A stretch of 64,000 bases of DNA, from the NCBI RefSeq assembly GCF_014646255.1, contig NZ_BMNC01000020.1:1-64000 (forward strand), written 5' to 3'. Positions 8,918-17,745 of the stretch are shown one piece after another. The notes under the pieces are model-generated. The model saw only the letters and a list, made by a program, of their open reading frames with translations. It had not been told where the DNA came from and did no database searches. The DNA is from Lentzea pudingi (GTDB lineage Bacteria > Actinomycetota > Actinomycetes > Mycobacteriales > Pseudonocardiaceae). Position 1 is the stretch's first letter, and the number at the start of each line of letters is the position of its first letter. A program made the translations under genes and the position numbers.

Positions 8918-8991
8918 GCTCATGTGGCCTAGTTGGCTAAGGCACCGCATTGTCAATGCGGAGATCGCGGGTTCGAGTCCCGTCGTGAGCG
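8918..8991 (+). tRNA. tRNA-Asp (GTC)
   Basis: A complete cloverleaf of 74 bases. The acceptor arm GCTCATG pairs with CGTGAGC with one T-G pair, the D arm is GCCT/AGGC, the anticodon stem CCGCA/TGCGG encloses loop TTGTCAA with anticodon GTC, and the T arm is GCGGG-TTCGAGT-CCCGT. The discriminator is G, and CCA is not encoded. The acceptor sequence and the A at position 38 differ from the usual bacterial tRNA-Asp, which starts with G-G and has C38. Confidence 0.9.
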
Positions 8992-9082
8992 CTGGTGACG
9001 TCGACCTGCCGCCAAGCCCCGGCGTTGCTGAACCAGCAACGTAGTTTGCCGTTCTGGCACGACCGGGGGCATCGTCAGTGCC

Positions 9083-9694
9083 ATGACGACCGCACAGGAG
9101 TTCTGGGAGACCTTCTACTCGGAGCGGGACCAGGTCTGGTCCGGCAACCCGAACCCGTTGCTGGTGCGCGAGGCCGAACGGCTCGCGCCCGGCAGCGCGC
9201 TCGACATCGGGTGCGCGGAGGGCGGGGACGCCGTCTGGCTGGCGAAGCGGGGCTGGCGGGTGCTGGGCGTCGACGTGTCGCAGGTCGCGCTCGACCGCGC
9301 GATCAAGCACGCGTACGACGCCGGTGTCGAGATCTCGGTGGAACAGCACGATCTCAAGGCCACGTTCCCCGACGGCCTGTACGACCTGGTGAGCGCTCAG
9401 TTCCTGCACTCGCCGGTCGAGGAGGACGGTGAGCGCAACAGCATCCTGAAGAAGGCCTCACAGGCCGTGGCGCCCGGTGGGTACCTGATCATCGGTGGGC
9501 ACGCGGGCGCGCCGTCGTGGTCCGAGCACCAGGACTACTACTTCCCGACGACCAAGGACGTGCTCGACCACCTCGGGCTCAAGGACAACTGGATCATCGT
9601 CACCGACGAGGTGGTGGAACGGCCGCTGACGGGGCCGGACGGCCAGCAGGAGACGCGCAAGGACAACGTCCTCACCCTCAAGCGGCTCTTCTAG
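9083..9694 (+). CDS. Class I SAM-dependent methyltransferase
   Basis: A 203-residue methyltransferase. The SAM-binding glycine-rich motif I is ALDIGCAEGGDAVWLA (about residues 39-54), followed by the acidic motif VLGVDVS and motif IV LVSAQFLHS. The N-terminus FWETFYSERDQVWSGNPNP resembles small-molecule methyltransferases of the thiopurine/tellurite-resistance type. The substrate is unknown. It is monocistronic: a tRNA lies upstream, and an inverted repeat separates it from the convergent gene downstream. Confidence 0.87.
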   Translation: MTTAQEFWETFYSERDQVWSGNPNPLLVREAERLAPGSALDIGCAEGGDAVWLAKRGWRVLGVDVSQVALDRAIKHAYDAGVEISVEQHDLKATFPDGLYDLVSAQFLHSPVEEDGERNSILKKASQAVAPGGYLIIGGHAGAPSWSEHQDYYFPTTKDVLDHLGLKDNWIIVTDEVVERPLTGPDGQQETRKDNVLTLKRLF

Positions 9695-9703
9695 GAACGC
9701 GAA

Positions 9704-9734
9704 GGCCACCCTCGGCGACGTTGCCGGGGTGGCC
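9704..9734. terminator. Inverted repeat between convergent genes
   Basis: GGCCACCC (9704-9711) pairs with GGGTGGCC (9727-9734), with an inner GGC/GCC pair. No clear T-run follows on either strand, so it may act as a bidirectional stop or merely as a transcript-end stabiliser. Confidence 0.45.
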
Positions 9735-9747
9735 CAAGGGATGTTCG

Positions 9748-9975
9748 TCAGGCGGAACGCAGGAGGCGTGCCATCGCCTGGCGGTTGATGATCGAACGGA
9801 GTTCGCCGGTCTCCTCCGCGCTGTGGCGCGACAGGATGGCGTCCAGTTCGAGTCGGTCACTGTCGGTGGTGTAGCTGGCCAACTGCCGTTCCAGGCTCTG
9901 GCGCTTCACACGAGCCGCGCGGCGCGAGGCCAGGCTCGAACGCAGGGACTTCACGGTCAGGTCTTGGCGGGTCAT
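9748..9975 (-). CDS. Conserved small hypothetical protein
   Basis: A 75-residue, highly charged and predicted helical protein (MTRQDLTVKSLRSSLASRR at the N-terminus, rich in Arg and Ser). I do not recognise a family. ATG 9975 follows GGAAGGA at five-base spacing, which supports expression. Upstream on the minus strand is a TATTAT that could be a -10 element, but no good -35. The basic helical N-terminus might bind nucleic acid; that is only a guess. It lies downstream of, and co-directional with, the HD hydrolase, 73 bases away. Confidence 0.65.
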   Translation of the reverse strand: MTRQDLTVKSLRSSLASRRAARVKRQSLERQLASYTTDSDRLELDAILSRHSAEETGELRSIINRQAMARLLRSA

Positions 9976-10048
9976 CTCGTCCTTCCAATCTTGGTTACGT
10001 TTCGATAATACATCCTGTTCAAGAGACCTGTACCGTTTAAGAAGCGAG

Positions 10049-10480
10049 TTAGCTCACGTACTGCTCGAGCAACCCGAGCGCCCGCGCGTACTTGGCCTTC
10101 AGCCGATCTTGCGTCGCCTCGTCGAGACGGGCCATGCGGGTGGGGGAGAGGTTGTCGCCGATGTCCGCGCGCTTCACGGAGAGTGCCAGCGGGTTTGCGG
10201 CCACGCGCCTCAGGTAGTCCTCCTGTGGCTCGTCCGGCAGGTGCGACAACGCCACGACGGCGTCGACTACGACGGCGGGGCATCCGCGCGCCGTCAGGTC
10301 GGCCGCCGTCACCGCGGTGTCCTCGATGACGTCGTGCAGCACGGCGGCCATCTGCTCGTGCTCGCCCGTCACCGATGACATGACCCGCAACGGGTGTCCG
10401 ATGTACGGCCGGCCCGACTTGTCGACCTGCCCGTCGTGCGCGGAGGTGGCCAGCGCGATGGCGTCTTCGAGGGTGAACAC
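10049..10480 (-). CDS. HD domain-containing metal-dependent phosphohydrolase
   Basis: A 143-residue single-domain HD hydrolase resembling the hydrolase half of RelA/SpoT (small alarmone hydrolase or MESH1 type). The metal-binding residues appear in order: His in IALATSAHDGQVDKSG, the HD pair in VLHDVIEDT (about residues 47-55), and a distal Asp in RADIGDNL. There is no synthetase or regulatory domain. Degradation of a nucleotide such as ppGpp or a related compound is plausible but unproven. Starts at GTG 10480. Confidence 0.82.
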   Translation of the reverse strand: MFTLEDAIALATSAHDGQVDKSGRPYIGHPLRVMSSVTGEHEQMAAVLHDVIEDTAVTAADLTARGCPAVVVDAVVALSHLPDEPQEDYLRRVAANPLALSVKRADIGDNLSPTRMARLDEATQDRLKAKYARALGLLEQYVS

Positions 10481-10501
10481 GGCATCAAGCTAAACCAGGG
10501 C

Positions 10502-10535
10502 TTGACCAACCGCAGTGGTCTAGTCCATTTTTAGT
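10502..10535 (+). promoter_or_regulatory. Chitinase promoter with probable DasR operator (dre)
   Basis: Bases 10514-10529 match the palindromic dre consensus AGTGGTCTAGACCACT at 14 of 16 positions, mismatching only at positions 11 and 15. A -35-like TTGACC lies at 10502-10507 and a CATTTT that could serve as -10 at 10526-10531, so the operator overlaps the promoter. DasR is the GntR-type repressor released by glucosamine-6-phosphate and N-acetylglucosamine-6-phosphate. A half-repeat TAGTCCACT follows at 10532-10540. Confidence 0.65.
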
Positions 10536-10579
10536 CCACTCACAAACATGGCCGCCGCATGAGTGTGTGGAGGTGGACC

Positions 10580-12052
10580 ATGTCCAAGGCCAGACGAGCA
10601 GCCATCGCGCTGCTCGCCGCGCTGTTCTCGTGCGCCGGTCTGGTGCTGGTGATCAACGGCAGCGCTGCCGCCGCGAACCTCGCGGCCAACAGCGGCTTCG
10701 AGGCCGGCAACCTCAGTGGTTGGACCTGCACCGAGGGCACGAGCGTCACCAACAGCACGAAGCGCACCGGCACGTACGCACTGCAGGGCGCTCCCGCCGG
10801 GCAGAGCAACGCGCGGTGCCAGCAAACCGTGACGGTGCAACCGAACACGGCCTACAAGCTGAGCGCGTGGGTGCAGGGCAGCTACGTCTACCTCGGCGTC
10901 ACCGGTGGCGTGGAGAAGAACACCTGGACCCCCGGGACGAGCGGTTTCTCCCAGCTGACCGTGGACTTCACGACCGGCAGCGCCACCAGCGTCACGATCT
11001 ACCTGCACGGCTGGTACGGCCAGCCCGCGTACTACGCAGACGACGTCAGCCTCGACGGTCCCGGCACGCCGCCGACGACCACGAGCACCACGACGTCGAC
11101 CACCACCACTACGACGACCACGACGACTACCACCACCACGACCAGCAACCCGCCGAACACCGGTCTGCCCAAGCACGTCCTGACGGGCTACTGGCAGAAC
11201 TTCTACAACGGTGCGCGCGCGCTCAAGCTGGCCGACGTCCCCACCACCTACGACATCATCGCGGTCTCGTTCGCCGACGCCACGGCGGTGCAGGGCCAGG
11301 TCGCGTTCAACCTCGACCCCGGTCTGAGCAGCCAGCTCGGCGGCTACACCGACGCGCAGTTCCGCGCGGACGTCAGGACGGTCCAGAACCGCGGCCAGAA
11401 GGTGATCATCTCCGTCGGCGGTGAGAAGGGCACGATCAGCGTCGGCAACTCGACGGCGGCCACGAACTTCTCCAACAGCGTCAACAGCCTGATCTCGACC
11501 TACGGCTTCGACGGCGTCGACATCGACCTGGAGAACGGCGTCAACGCCCAGTACATGGGTCAGGCGCTGCGTGCCATCCACGCCGGTGGCGGCAAGGTCA
11601 TCACGATGGCGCCGCAGACGATCGACATGCAGAACGTCAACGCCGAGTACTTCAAGCTGGCGCTGGCGACCAAGGACATCCTGACGATCGTCAACATGCA
11701 GTACTACAACTCCGGCTCGATGCTCGGCTGCGACCAGCAGGTCCACAGCCAGGGCACGGTCAACTTCCTGACCGCGCTCGCGTGCATCCAGCTGCAGTCC
11801 GGCCTGCGCGCCGACCAGGTCGGCCTCGGCCTGCCCGCGTCGCCGTCCGGTGCCGGTGGCGGTTACCAGTCGCCGTCCAACGTCAACAACGCGCTCAGCT
11901 GCCTCGCCCGCGGTACGAACTGCGGGACGTTCAAGCCGAGCACGACGTGGCCGTCCATCCGCGGCGCCATGACCTGGTCGATCAACTGGGACGCCTCCAA
12001 CAACTGGCAGTTCGCCAACACGGTCGCTCCTCATCTGGACTCCCTGCCCTAG
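10580..12052 (+). CDS. Secreted GH18 chitinase with carbohydrate-binding domain
   Basis: A 490-residue extracellular chitinase that cleaves chitin to chito-oligosaccharides. It starts at ATG 10580 after GGAGGTGG. A signal peptide spans about residues 1-31 (cleavage near SAAAANL). Next come a beta-sandwich carbohydrate-binding module (about 32-160, NSGFEAGNLSGWTC), a threonine-rich linker (about 165-190), and a GH18 barrel (about 196-490). The catalytic motif DGVDIDLE gives Asp311, Asp314, Asp316 and the acid/base Glu318. A dre-like operator in the promoter points to induction by N-acetylglucosamine through DasR. The domain order resembles Streptomyces family 18 chitinases. Confidence 0.94.
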   Translation: MSKARRAAIALLAALFSCAGLVLVINGSAAAANLAANSGFEAGNLSGWTCTEGTSVTNSTKRTGTYALQGAPAGQSNARCQQTVTVQPNTAYKLSAWVQGSYVYLGVTGGVEKNTWTPGTSGFSQLTVDFTTGSATSVTIYLHGWYGQPAYYADDVSLDGPGTPPTTTSTTTSTTTTTTTTTTTTTTTSNPPNTGLPKHVLTGYWQNFYNGARALKLADVPTTYDIIAVSFADATAVQGQVAFNLDPGLSSQLGGYTDAQFRADVRTVQNRGQKVIISVGGEKGTISVGNSTAATNFSNSVNSLISTYGFDGVDIDLENGVNAQYMGQALRAIHAGGGKVITMAPQTIDMQNVNAEYFKLALATKDILTIVNMQYYNSGSMLGCDQQVHSQGTVNFLTALACIQLQSGLRADQVGLGLPASPSGAGGGYQSPSNVNNALSCLARGTNCGTFKPSTTWPSIRGAMTWSINWDASNNWQFANTVAPHLDSLP

Positions 12053-12066
12053 ATGATGGAACCGGT

Positions 12067-12097
12067 CGGCGCCACGTCCACAAAGGACGTGGCGCCG
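12067..12097 (+). terminator. Long hairpin after chitinase
   Basis: A perfect 13-bp stem pairs 12067-12079 with 12085-12097 around the loop ACAAA. Its 3' side lacks a T-run, a form common for actinobacterial terminators. It starts 15 bases after the chitinase stop. Confidence 0.7.
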
Positions 12098-12183
12098 GAC
12101 GTCCGTTCGGAGCAGTTCTCGCGTCATCAACGACACACGGCTTCACCAGGCATTTGCCGCCCGATCCAACTAGGTTGTCCCCT

Positions 12184-13230
12184 ATGTTCGACACGCTGGC
12201 CGTGCCTGTGATCGCCGCGCCGATGGCAGGTGGCCCCTCCACTCCCGAACTGGTCGCCGCGGTGAACGAGGCCGGCGGGTTCGGGTTCCTCGCAGCGGGG
12301 TACATCACCGTCGAGCAGCTCGCGGAGAAGATCACGCGCACGAGCGGGCTCACGAGCAAGCCGTTCGGGGTCAACCTGTTCGTGCCCGGCACGCGGTCGA
12401 CCGCGGACATCTCGTCCTACGTCCGGCGCATCACGCCCTTCGCGGAGAAGGTCGGCGCGGTGCCCGGCGACCCGCGCTGGGACGACGACAACTACGCCGC
12501 GAAGCTCGAGCTCGTGCTGGCGCTGCGGGTGCCCGTGGTGTCGTTCACGTTCGGCCTGCCCGACGCCGACGACGTCCAGCGGCTCAAGGCGGCCGGGTCC
12601 ACGATCGTCGTCACGGTCACCACCCCCAGCGAGGCACGTCAGGCGCAGCAGATCGGCGCGGACGTCGTGTGCGTGCAGGGTTCGGACGCGGGTGGCCACC
12701 GCGGCACGTTCGCCGACGACGGCATCTCGCCCGGCGGCGGTGAGCTGTACGGCACCCTCGCCGCGATCAGGCTCGTGCGCGCCGCCGTCGGCCTCCCGGT
12801 GATCGCGACGGGCGGCCTGGTCACCGGCGCCGACGTCGCCGCCGTGCTGGCGGCAGGGGCGGTCGCGGCGCAGCTCGGCACCGCGTTCCTCGGTTGCCCG
12901 GAGGCGGGAACCAATGCGGCACAACGGGAAGCGCTCGCCGAGGGAGCCCGTCGCACGGCGCTCACGAGGGCGTTCAGCGGACGGCCCGCGCGAGGGCTGG
13001 TCAACAGGTTCCTGATCGAGCACGGCCCGCACGCGCCCGCCGCGTACCCGAACGTCCACCACCTGACGCGTCCGGTGCGCGCGACCGGTGAGGTCGAGGT
13101 CATGTCGCTGTGGGCCGGCACCACGTACCCGCTCGCCACGGCCGAACCCGCCGGTGCGATCGTGCGGCGAATCGATACCGAGCTCTCCGAAACGATCAAT
13201 TCGTTGTCAGAGAGGTTCGGTCGCGGCTAA
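12184..13230 (+). CDS. Nitronate monooxygenase
   Basis: A 348-residue FMN-dependent TIM-barrel enzyme that oxidises alkyl nitronates (formerly 2-nitropropane dioxygenase). Family marks are the N-terminal PVIAAPMAGGPSTPEL, the phosphate-binding VVCVQGSDAGGHRG, and LPVIATGGLVTGADVAAVLAAGA followed by AQLGTAFLGCPEA. ATG 12184 aligns with the usual family start. It is followed 10 bases later by the first DUF885 gene, so a shared transcript is likely, but a functional link is not obvious. Confidence 0.92.
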   Translation: MFDTLAVPVIAAPMAGGPSTPELVAAVNEAGGFGFLAAGYITVEQLAEKITRTSGLTSKPFGVNLFVPGTRSTADISSYVRRITPFAEKVGAVPGDPRWDDDNYAAKLELVLALRVPVVSFTFGLPDADDVQRLKAAGSTIVVTVTTPSEARQAQQIGADVVCVQGSDAGGHRGTFADDGISPGGGELYGTLAAIRLVRAAVGLPVIATGGLVTGADVAAVLAAGAVAAQLGTAFLGCPEAGTNAAQREALAEGARRTALTRAFSGRPARGLVNRFLIEHGPHAPAAYPNVHHLTRPVRATGEVEVMSLWAGTTYPLATAEPAGAIVRRIDTELSETINSLSERFGRG

Positions 13231-13240
13231 GAAGGACGGC

Positions 13241-14764
13241 GTGACCTCGCTCTCAGATGAGACGTTCCAGGCGATGATGGACTGGAACCCGCTGTTCGCC
13301 ACGCTCGTAGGTGTTCCCGGCTGGGACGACGAGCTCGAGGACCACAGTCCGGAGGGCCACCGCGAGCTGCGGGCGCGGCTCACGGGGATCCTCGGCCGCG
13401 TCGACTCGAGCGACGAGGACCCGGTGTCGCGGGACGTGATCAGGCACCAGGCCGAGTCGATCATCACCATGATCGACGCCCGGCTCGTGGAGCACAGCGT
13501 GTCCAGAGGGCTGAACTCGCCGGTGACGCTGCTGCTCAGGAACACCTCCCAGGTCGACTTCTCGCAGCGGCGGCACGCCGTCCCGCGCTTCCTGGAGCAG
13601 GTGGCGGGGCGGCTGCTCGACACCGACCGCAGGCCGTTGCGCCGGCATGTCGAGAGCGGAGCGGCGCACGTCGAACGGTTCCTCGCCTCGCCCCGCCAGG
13701 AGTGGGAGGGCGACGCCGACCTGCGTCCCGCGTTCGCCCGCTACCGCGAGGTCCTGCTGGGCCTGCCAGGGCGTGCCGACGAGCAGGCCGGGCTCTGCTG
13801 GTTGCCCGAGGGCGAGGAGAACTACCGCAAGCTCGTCCGCGACTACACCACGACGTCCTACACGCCGGCCGAGCTGCACCGGCTCGGGCTCGACCTGATC
13901 GCCGGGCTGCGCGAGGAGTACGCGGAGATCGGGTCGCGGGTGTGGGGGACCTCGGACGTGCGGGAGATCTTCCGCCGGTTGCGCACGGAACTGTTGTGGG
14001 CCAACGAGGACGACATGCTCACCAGTGCGGAGGAGGCCGTCGTCAGGGCGAACGCCGAGGCGCCGAACTGGTTCGGGCGGCTCCCGAAGGCGCGGTGCGA
14101 GGTCCAGTTCGTGCCGGAGCAGGACCGGGCGAACGCGCCGTTCGCGTACTACGTGGACGCGGCGCTCGACGGCTCCCGTCCCGGCGTCTACTTCCTGAAC
14201 CCGTTCGACGCCACCTCGCGCAGCCGCACGCTGTCCGAGGTGACGGCGTTCCACGAAGCCGTTCCCGGCCACCACTTCCAGATCTCGATCGCCGCCGAGA
14301 CCGAGCTGACGAACGTACGCAAGTTCGCGTTCATCGACGCCTACCTCGAGGGCTGGGGCCTCTACACCGAGCGGCTGGCCGACGAGATGGGCCTGTACTC
14401 GTCGGACGAGGCACGGCTGGGCATGTTGGGCCTCGACGCGATGCGCGCCGGCCGGCTCGTGGTCGACACGGGCATCCACGCGCTGGGCTGGTCGAGGCAG
14501 CAGGCCGTCGACTACCTGCGCGAGAACACCGTGATGGACAACTCGGAGATCGACGGCGAGATCGACCGGTACATCGAGACTCCGGGACAGGCCCTCGCGT
14601 ACATGGTGGGACGGCTGGAGATCCTGCGCATCCGGTCCGAGGCCCGTGCCGCGATGGGGGTGGATTTCGACATCAGGGCGTTCCACGACCTTGTGCTGGA
14701 GAACGGCATCGTACCGTTGTCCACTCTGGGCGGTCTTGTTTCCGAATGGTCTGGGAGGACCTGA
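13241..14764 (+). CDS. DUF885 domain-containing protein, copy 1 (putative metallopeptidase)
   Basis: A 507-residue cytosolic protein of the DUF885 family. The motif HEAVPGHH at about residue 338, with a distal Glu-rich helix (AYLEGWGLYTERLADEMG), looks like an HExxxGH zinc-peptidase site; several family members have been described as peptidases. GTG 13241 follows GAAGGA at five-base spacing. It is followed, with a 3-base overlap, by a closely related second copy, clearly a tandem duplication. No signal peptide is seen. The biological substrate is unknown. Confidence 0.88.
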   Translation: MTSLSDETFQAMMDWNPLFATLVGVPGWDDELEDHSPEGHRELRARLTGILGRVDSSDEDPVSRDVIRHQAESIITMIDARLVEHSVSRGLNSPVTLLLRNTSQVDFSQRRHAVPRFLEQVAGRLLDTDRRPLRRHVESGAAHVERFLASPRQEWEGDADLRPAFARYREVLLGLPGRADEQAGLCWLPEGEENYRKLVRDYTTTSYTPAELHRLGLDLIAGLREEYAEIGSRVWGTSDVREIFRRLRTELLWANEDDMLTSAEEAVVRANAEAPNWFGRLPKARCEVQFVPEQDRANAPFAYYVDAALDGSRPGVYFLNPFDATSRSRTLSEVTAFHEAVPGHHFQISIAAETELTNVRKFAFIDAYLEGWGLYTERLADEMGLYSSDEARLGMLGLDAMRAGRLVVDTGIHALGWSRQQAVDYLRENTVMDNSEIDGEIDRYIETPGQALAYMVGRLEILRIRSEARAAMGVDFDIRAFHDLVLENGIVPLSTLGGLVSEWSGRT

Positions 14765-16293
14765 TGTCACTGGCGGATGAAATGTTCCAGGCGATGATGG
14801 ACTCGTCGCCGCTGTCCGCCGCGATGTTCGGCCTGCCGGGCTGGGACGACCAGCTCGAGGACCTGAGCGTCGAGAGCGAACAGGCGATGCGGGCGCGGAT
14901 CGCCGGCATCCTGAGCCGGGTCGAGACGAGCGACGAGGACCCGGTGACGCTCGCGGTCATCCGGCAGCAGGGCCAGGCGATCATCGACCGCACGGACGCC
15001 AGGCTGGTCGAGCACACCGTCGCGCAGGGGCTGGCCGCGCCGGTGAACGGCCTGCTCATGATCGCGACGAAGGTCGACGTGTCCCAGCGGCTCGACAAGT
15101 TCCCCCGGTACATCAGGCAGGCGGGGCAGCGGCTGCGCGAGTCCGACCGCAGGCCGTTGCAGCGCCACGTCGAGGCCGGCGTCGAGCGCGTTCAGGCCTT
15201 CCTGGACTCGCCGGCGCAGCCGTGGGAGGGCGACCACTCCGGCGAGATCCGCGCGGCCGTCGCCGAGTTCCGCGACGTGCTGGCGTCGATCGAGGACGGC
15301 CGCGGCGACGAGCACGCCGGTCTGTGCTGGCTGCCCGAGGGCGAGGAGAACTACCGCAAGCTGGCCCGCAACTACACGACCACCGACCGCACGCCGGACG
15401 AGCTGCACCGCCTGGGTCTCGACCTGATCGCCGGGCTGCGCGAGGAGTACGCGGAGATCGGGTCTCGGCTGTGGGGCACCTCGGACGTGCCGGAGATCTT
15501 CCGCCGGTTGCGCACCGAACTGTTGTGGGACAACGAGGACCAGATGGTGGAGAGCGCGGTCGAGGCGATCGCGCGGGCGCAGGCCGAGGCACCGAACTGG
15601 TTCGGCCGCATGCCGAAGTCCGAGTGCCAGGTGCGGCTGGTCGACGAGGCCGGCCGCTCGACGGCGCCGATCGCGTTCTACATGCCGGCGGCGCAGGACG
15701 GCAGCCGTCCCGGCATCTACTGGCTCAACCCGTTGGGCGCCACCGAACGCAGCCGCACGCTGTCCGAGGCGACGGCGTTCCACGAGGCGGTGCCGGGGCA
15801 TCACTACCAGGTGAGCATCGCGGCCGACATGGACATGCACGAGATGCGCCGGTTCGCGTTCATCGAGGCGTACCTGGAGGGCTGGGGCCTCTACACCGAG
15901 CGCCTCGCGGACGAGATGGGCCTGTACTCGTCGGACGAGCAGCGCCTCGGCATGCTCGGTCTCGACGCGATGCGCGCGAGCCGGCTGGTGGTCGACACGG
16001 GCATCCACGCGTTCGGGTGGTCGCGGCAGCAGGCCATCGACTACCTGCGCGAGAACACGGTCATGGCGGAGCCGGAGATCATCTCGGAGATCGACCGGTA
16101 CATCGAGATGCCGGGTCAGGCGCTCGCGTACATGGTGGGGCGCCTGGAGATCCTGCGCATCCGGGCCGAGGCGGAGACGAAGCTGGGCGACCGGTTCGAC
16201 ATCCGCGCGTTCCACGACCTGGTGGTGGGGAGCGGCGCGGTGCCGCTCTCCACCCTCGACCAGATCGTCACCGCTTGGGCCGACGCTCCATGA
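14764..16293 (+). CDS. DUF885 domain-containing protein, copy 2 (putative metallopeptidase)
   Basis: A 509-residue paralogue of the preceding gene with the same HEAVPGHH motif (about residue 340) and the shared blocks GEENYRKLARNYTTTD and EEYAEIGSRLWGTSD. The ATG overlaps the previous stop as TGATG, so the two copies are translationally coupled. Divergence is greatest in the first 180 residues and at the C-terminus. Both copies keep all candidate metal ligands, so both may be active, perhaps as a heteromer or with different substrate preference. The 3' end overlaps the convergent permease gene by 26 bases. Confidence 0.88.
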   Translation: MSLADEMFQAMMDSSPLSAAMFGLPGWDDQLEDLSVESEQAMRARIAGILSRVETSDEDPVTLAVIRQQGQAIIDRTDARLVEHTVAQGLAAPVNGLLMIATKVDVSQRLDKFPRYIRQAGQRLRESDRRPLQRHVEAGVERVQAFLDSPAQPWEGDHSGEIRAAVAEFRDVLASIEDGRGDEHAGLCWLPEGEENYRKLARNYTTTDRTPDELHRLGLDLIAGLREEYAEIGSRLWGTSDVPEIFRRLRTELLWDNEDQMVESAVEAIARAQAEAPNWFGRMPKSECQVRLVDEAGRSTAPIAFYMPAAQDGSRPGIYWLNPLGATERSRTLSEATAFHEAVPGHHYQVSIAADMDMHEMRRFAFIEAYLEGWGLYTERLADEMGLYSSDEQRLGMLGLDAMRASRLVVDTGIHAFGWSRQQAIDYLRENTVMAEPEIISEIDRYIEMPGQALAYMVGRLEILRIRAEAETKLGDRFDIRAFHDLVVGSGAVPLSTLDQIVTAWADAP

Positions 16294-17686
16294 CGGAGTG
16301 CTTCTTCGAGTACGCGAAGTAGATGATCAGGCCGATCGCGAACCAGACACCGAACCGCAGCCAGGTCTCCGGCGTCAGGAACGTGATCAGCCAGATCGAG
16401 AAGATCACGCCGATGATCGGCACGACAGGCATGCCCGGCGTCCTGAACGTCCGCGGGAGGTCGGGCTGCTTGTAGCGCAACACGATCACGGCGATGCACA
16501 CCACGACGAACGCCAGCAGGATGCCGATGTTGGTGAGTTCGGCGGCCTCCGCGATCGGCAGGAAACCGGCGATGATCGCGGAGGCGACGCCCAGCACCCA
16601 GGTGATGCGCGTCGGGACGTGCTTCACCGGGTGCGACTTCGCGAACCACTGCGGCAGCAGGCCGTCACGGCTCATGGAGTAGCCGACGCGGGCCGCGCCC
16701 ATGAGGAACGTGAACAGCACCGTCGTGATGCCGAGGATCGCGCCGACGCTGATGATGATGCCCAGCGCGGGCAGGCCGACGTCCGCGAACGCCGTGGCGA
16801 ACGCGGATTCAGCGTCGACGTCCTTGTAGTTCACCATCCCGGTCAGCACCAGGCAGGCCAGCACGTACAGGGCCATCGACACCGCGAGCGAGTAGATGAT
16901 CGCCCTGGGCATGTGCCGCTGGGAGTCCTTCGACTCCTCGGCCGCCGTCGACATGGCGTCGTAACCGAACACCGCGAAGAAGACCGTCGCCGCACCCGTG
17001 AGCGCACCCGAGATGCCGAACGGGAAGAACGGGTTGTAGTTGTCCGTGTCGATGTGGAACGCGCCGACGACGATGACCAGCGCCACGACCGCGATCTTCA
17101 GGTACACCAACGTAGTCTCGAACCGTGCCGCGTTCTTCATGCCCGTGTTCAGCACGTACGCGATGAGCAGGCACAGCACGACCGCGAACAGGTTCACCTT
17201 GTACGTGCCCGAGGCGACGTCGCCCGTCTCGGTGCCCGGTGCGCCCAGCATCCATTGCGGTAGGTGGATGTTCAGCAACGACAGCAGTTCGGTGAAGTAG
17301 CCGGAGATGCCGATCGCGACCACCGCCACGATCGCGGTGTACTCGAGCAGCAGGTCCCAGCCGATGAACCAGCCGACGATCTCGCCGAGCACCGCGTAGC
17401 CGTAGGTGTAGGCACTGCCTGCCTTGGGGATGAGGCCCGCGAACTCCGCGTAGGAGAACGCCGCCGCCGCGCTCGCGATGCCGGCCACGAGGAACGAGAT
17501 CAGCACGGCGGGGCCGGCCGTCTTGTTCGCGACGGCACCCGCGAGCGAGAAGATGCCCGCGCCGATGATGCCGCCGATGCCGATCGCCGTGAGCTGCCAC
17601 AGGCCCAATGTCTTGGTGAGCCCGTCGCCCTTGTCCTCGGCGATCTGTTCGATGGGCTTGCGCCGGAAAACGCCCTGCGTAGTCAT
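16268..17686 (-). CDS. APC family amino acid permease
   Basis: A 472-residue integral membrane transporter with about twelve hydrophobic segments. The first helix carries the family signature TAIGIGGIIGAGIFSLAGAVA, followed by AGLIPKAGSAYTYGYAVLGE and FAVFGYDAMSTAAEESKD. The composition resembles cationic amino acid transporters (CAT/YhdG-like); the exact substrate cannot be told. ATG 17686. It converges on the second DUF885 gene with a 26-base overlap, so the two do not share a transcript. Confidence 0.92.
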   Translation of the reverse strand: MTTQGVFRRKPIEQIAEDKGDGLTKTLGLWQLTAIGIGGIIGAGIFSLAGAVANKTAGPAVLISFLVAGIASAAAAFSYAEFAGLIPKAGSAYTYGYAVLGEIVGWFIGWDLLLEYTAIVAVVAIGISGYFTELLSLLNIHLPQWMLGAPGTETGDVASGTYKVNLFAVVLCLLIAYVLNTGMKNAARFETTLVYLKIAVVALVIVVGAFHIDTDNYNPFFPFGISGALTGAATVFFAVFGYDAMSTAAEESKDSQRHMPRAIIYSLAVSMALYVLACLVLTGMVNYKDVDAESAFATAFADVGLPALGIIISVGAILGITTVLFTFLMGAARVGYSMSRDGLLPQWFAKSHPVKHVPTRITWVLGVASAIIAGFLPIAEAAELTNIGILLAFVVVCIAVIVLRYKQPDLPRTFRTPGMPVVPIIGVIFSIWLITFLTPETWLRFGVWFAIGLIIYFAYSKKHSVMERRPKR

Positions 17687-17745
17687 GGGACAACTGTCAC
17701 GCGCTTCGCGTGCACCCGCTGACCAGCAGGGCGTTTTGCGCCTTT

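Noticed and set aside
11075..11150. Simple ACC/ACG repeat
   Set aside because: It encodes the threonine-rich linker of the chitinase and needs no other explanation.
10520..12136. Minus-strand ORF of 538 codons opposite the chitinase
   Set aside because: The plus strand encodes signal peptide, linker and GH18 catalytic motif; the minus frame is a shadow.
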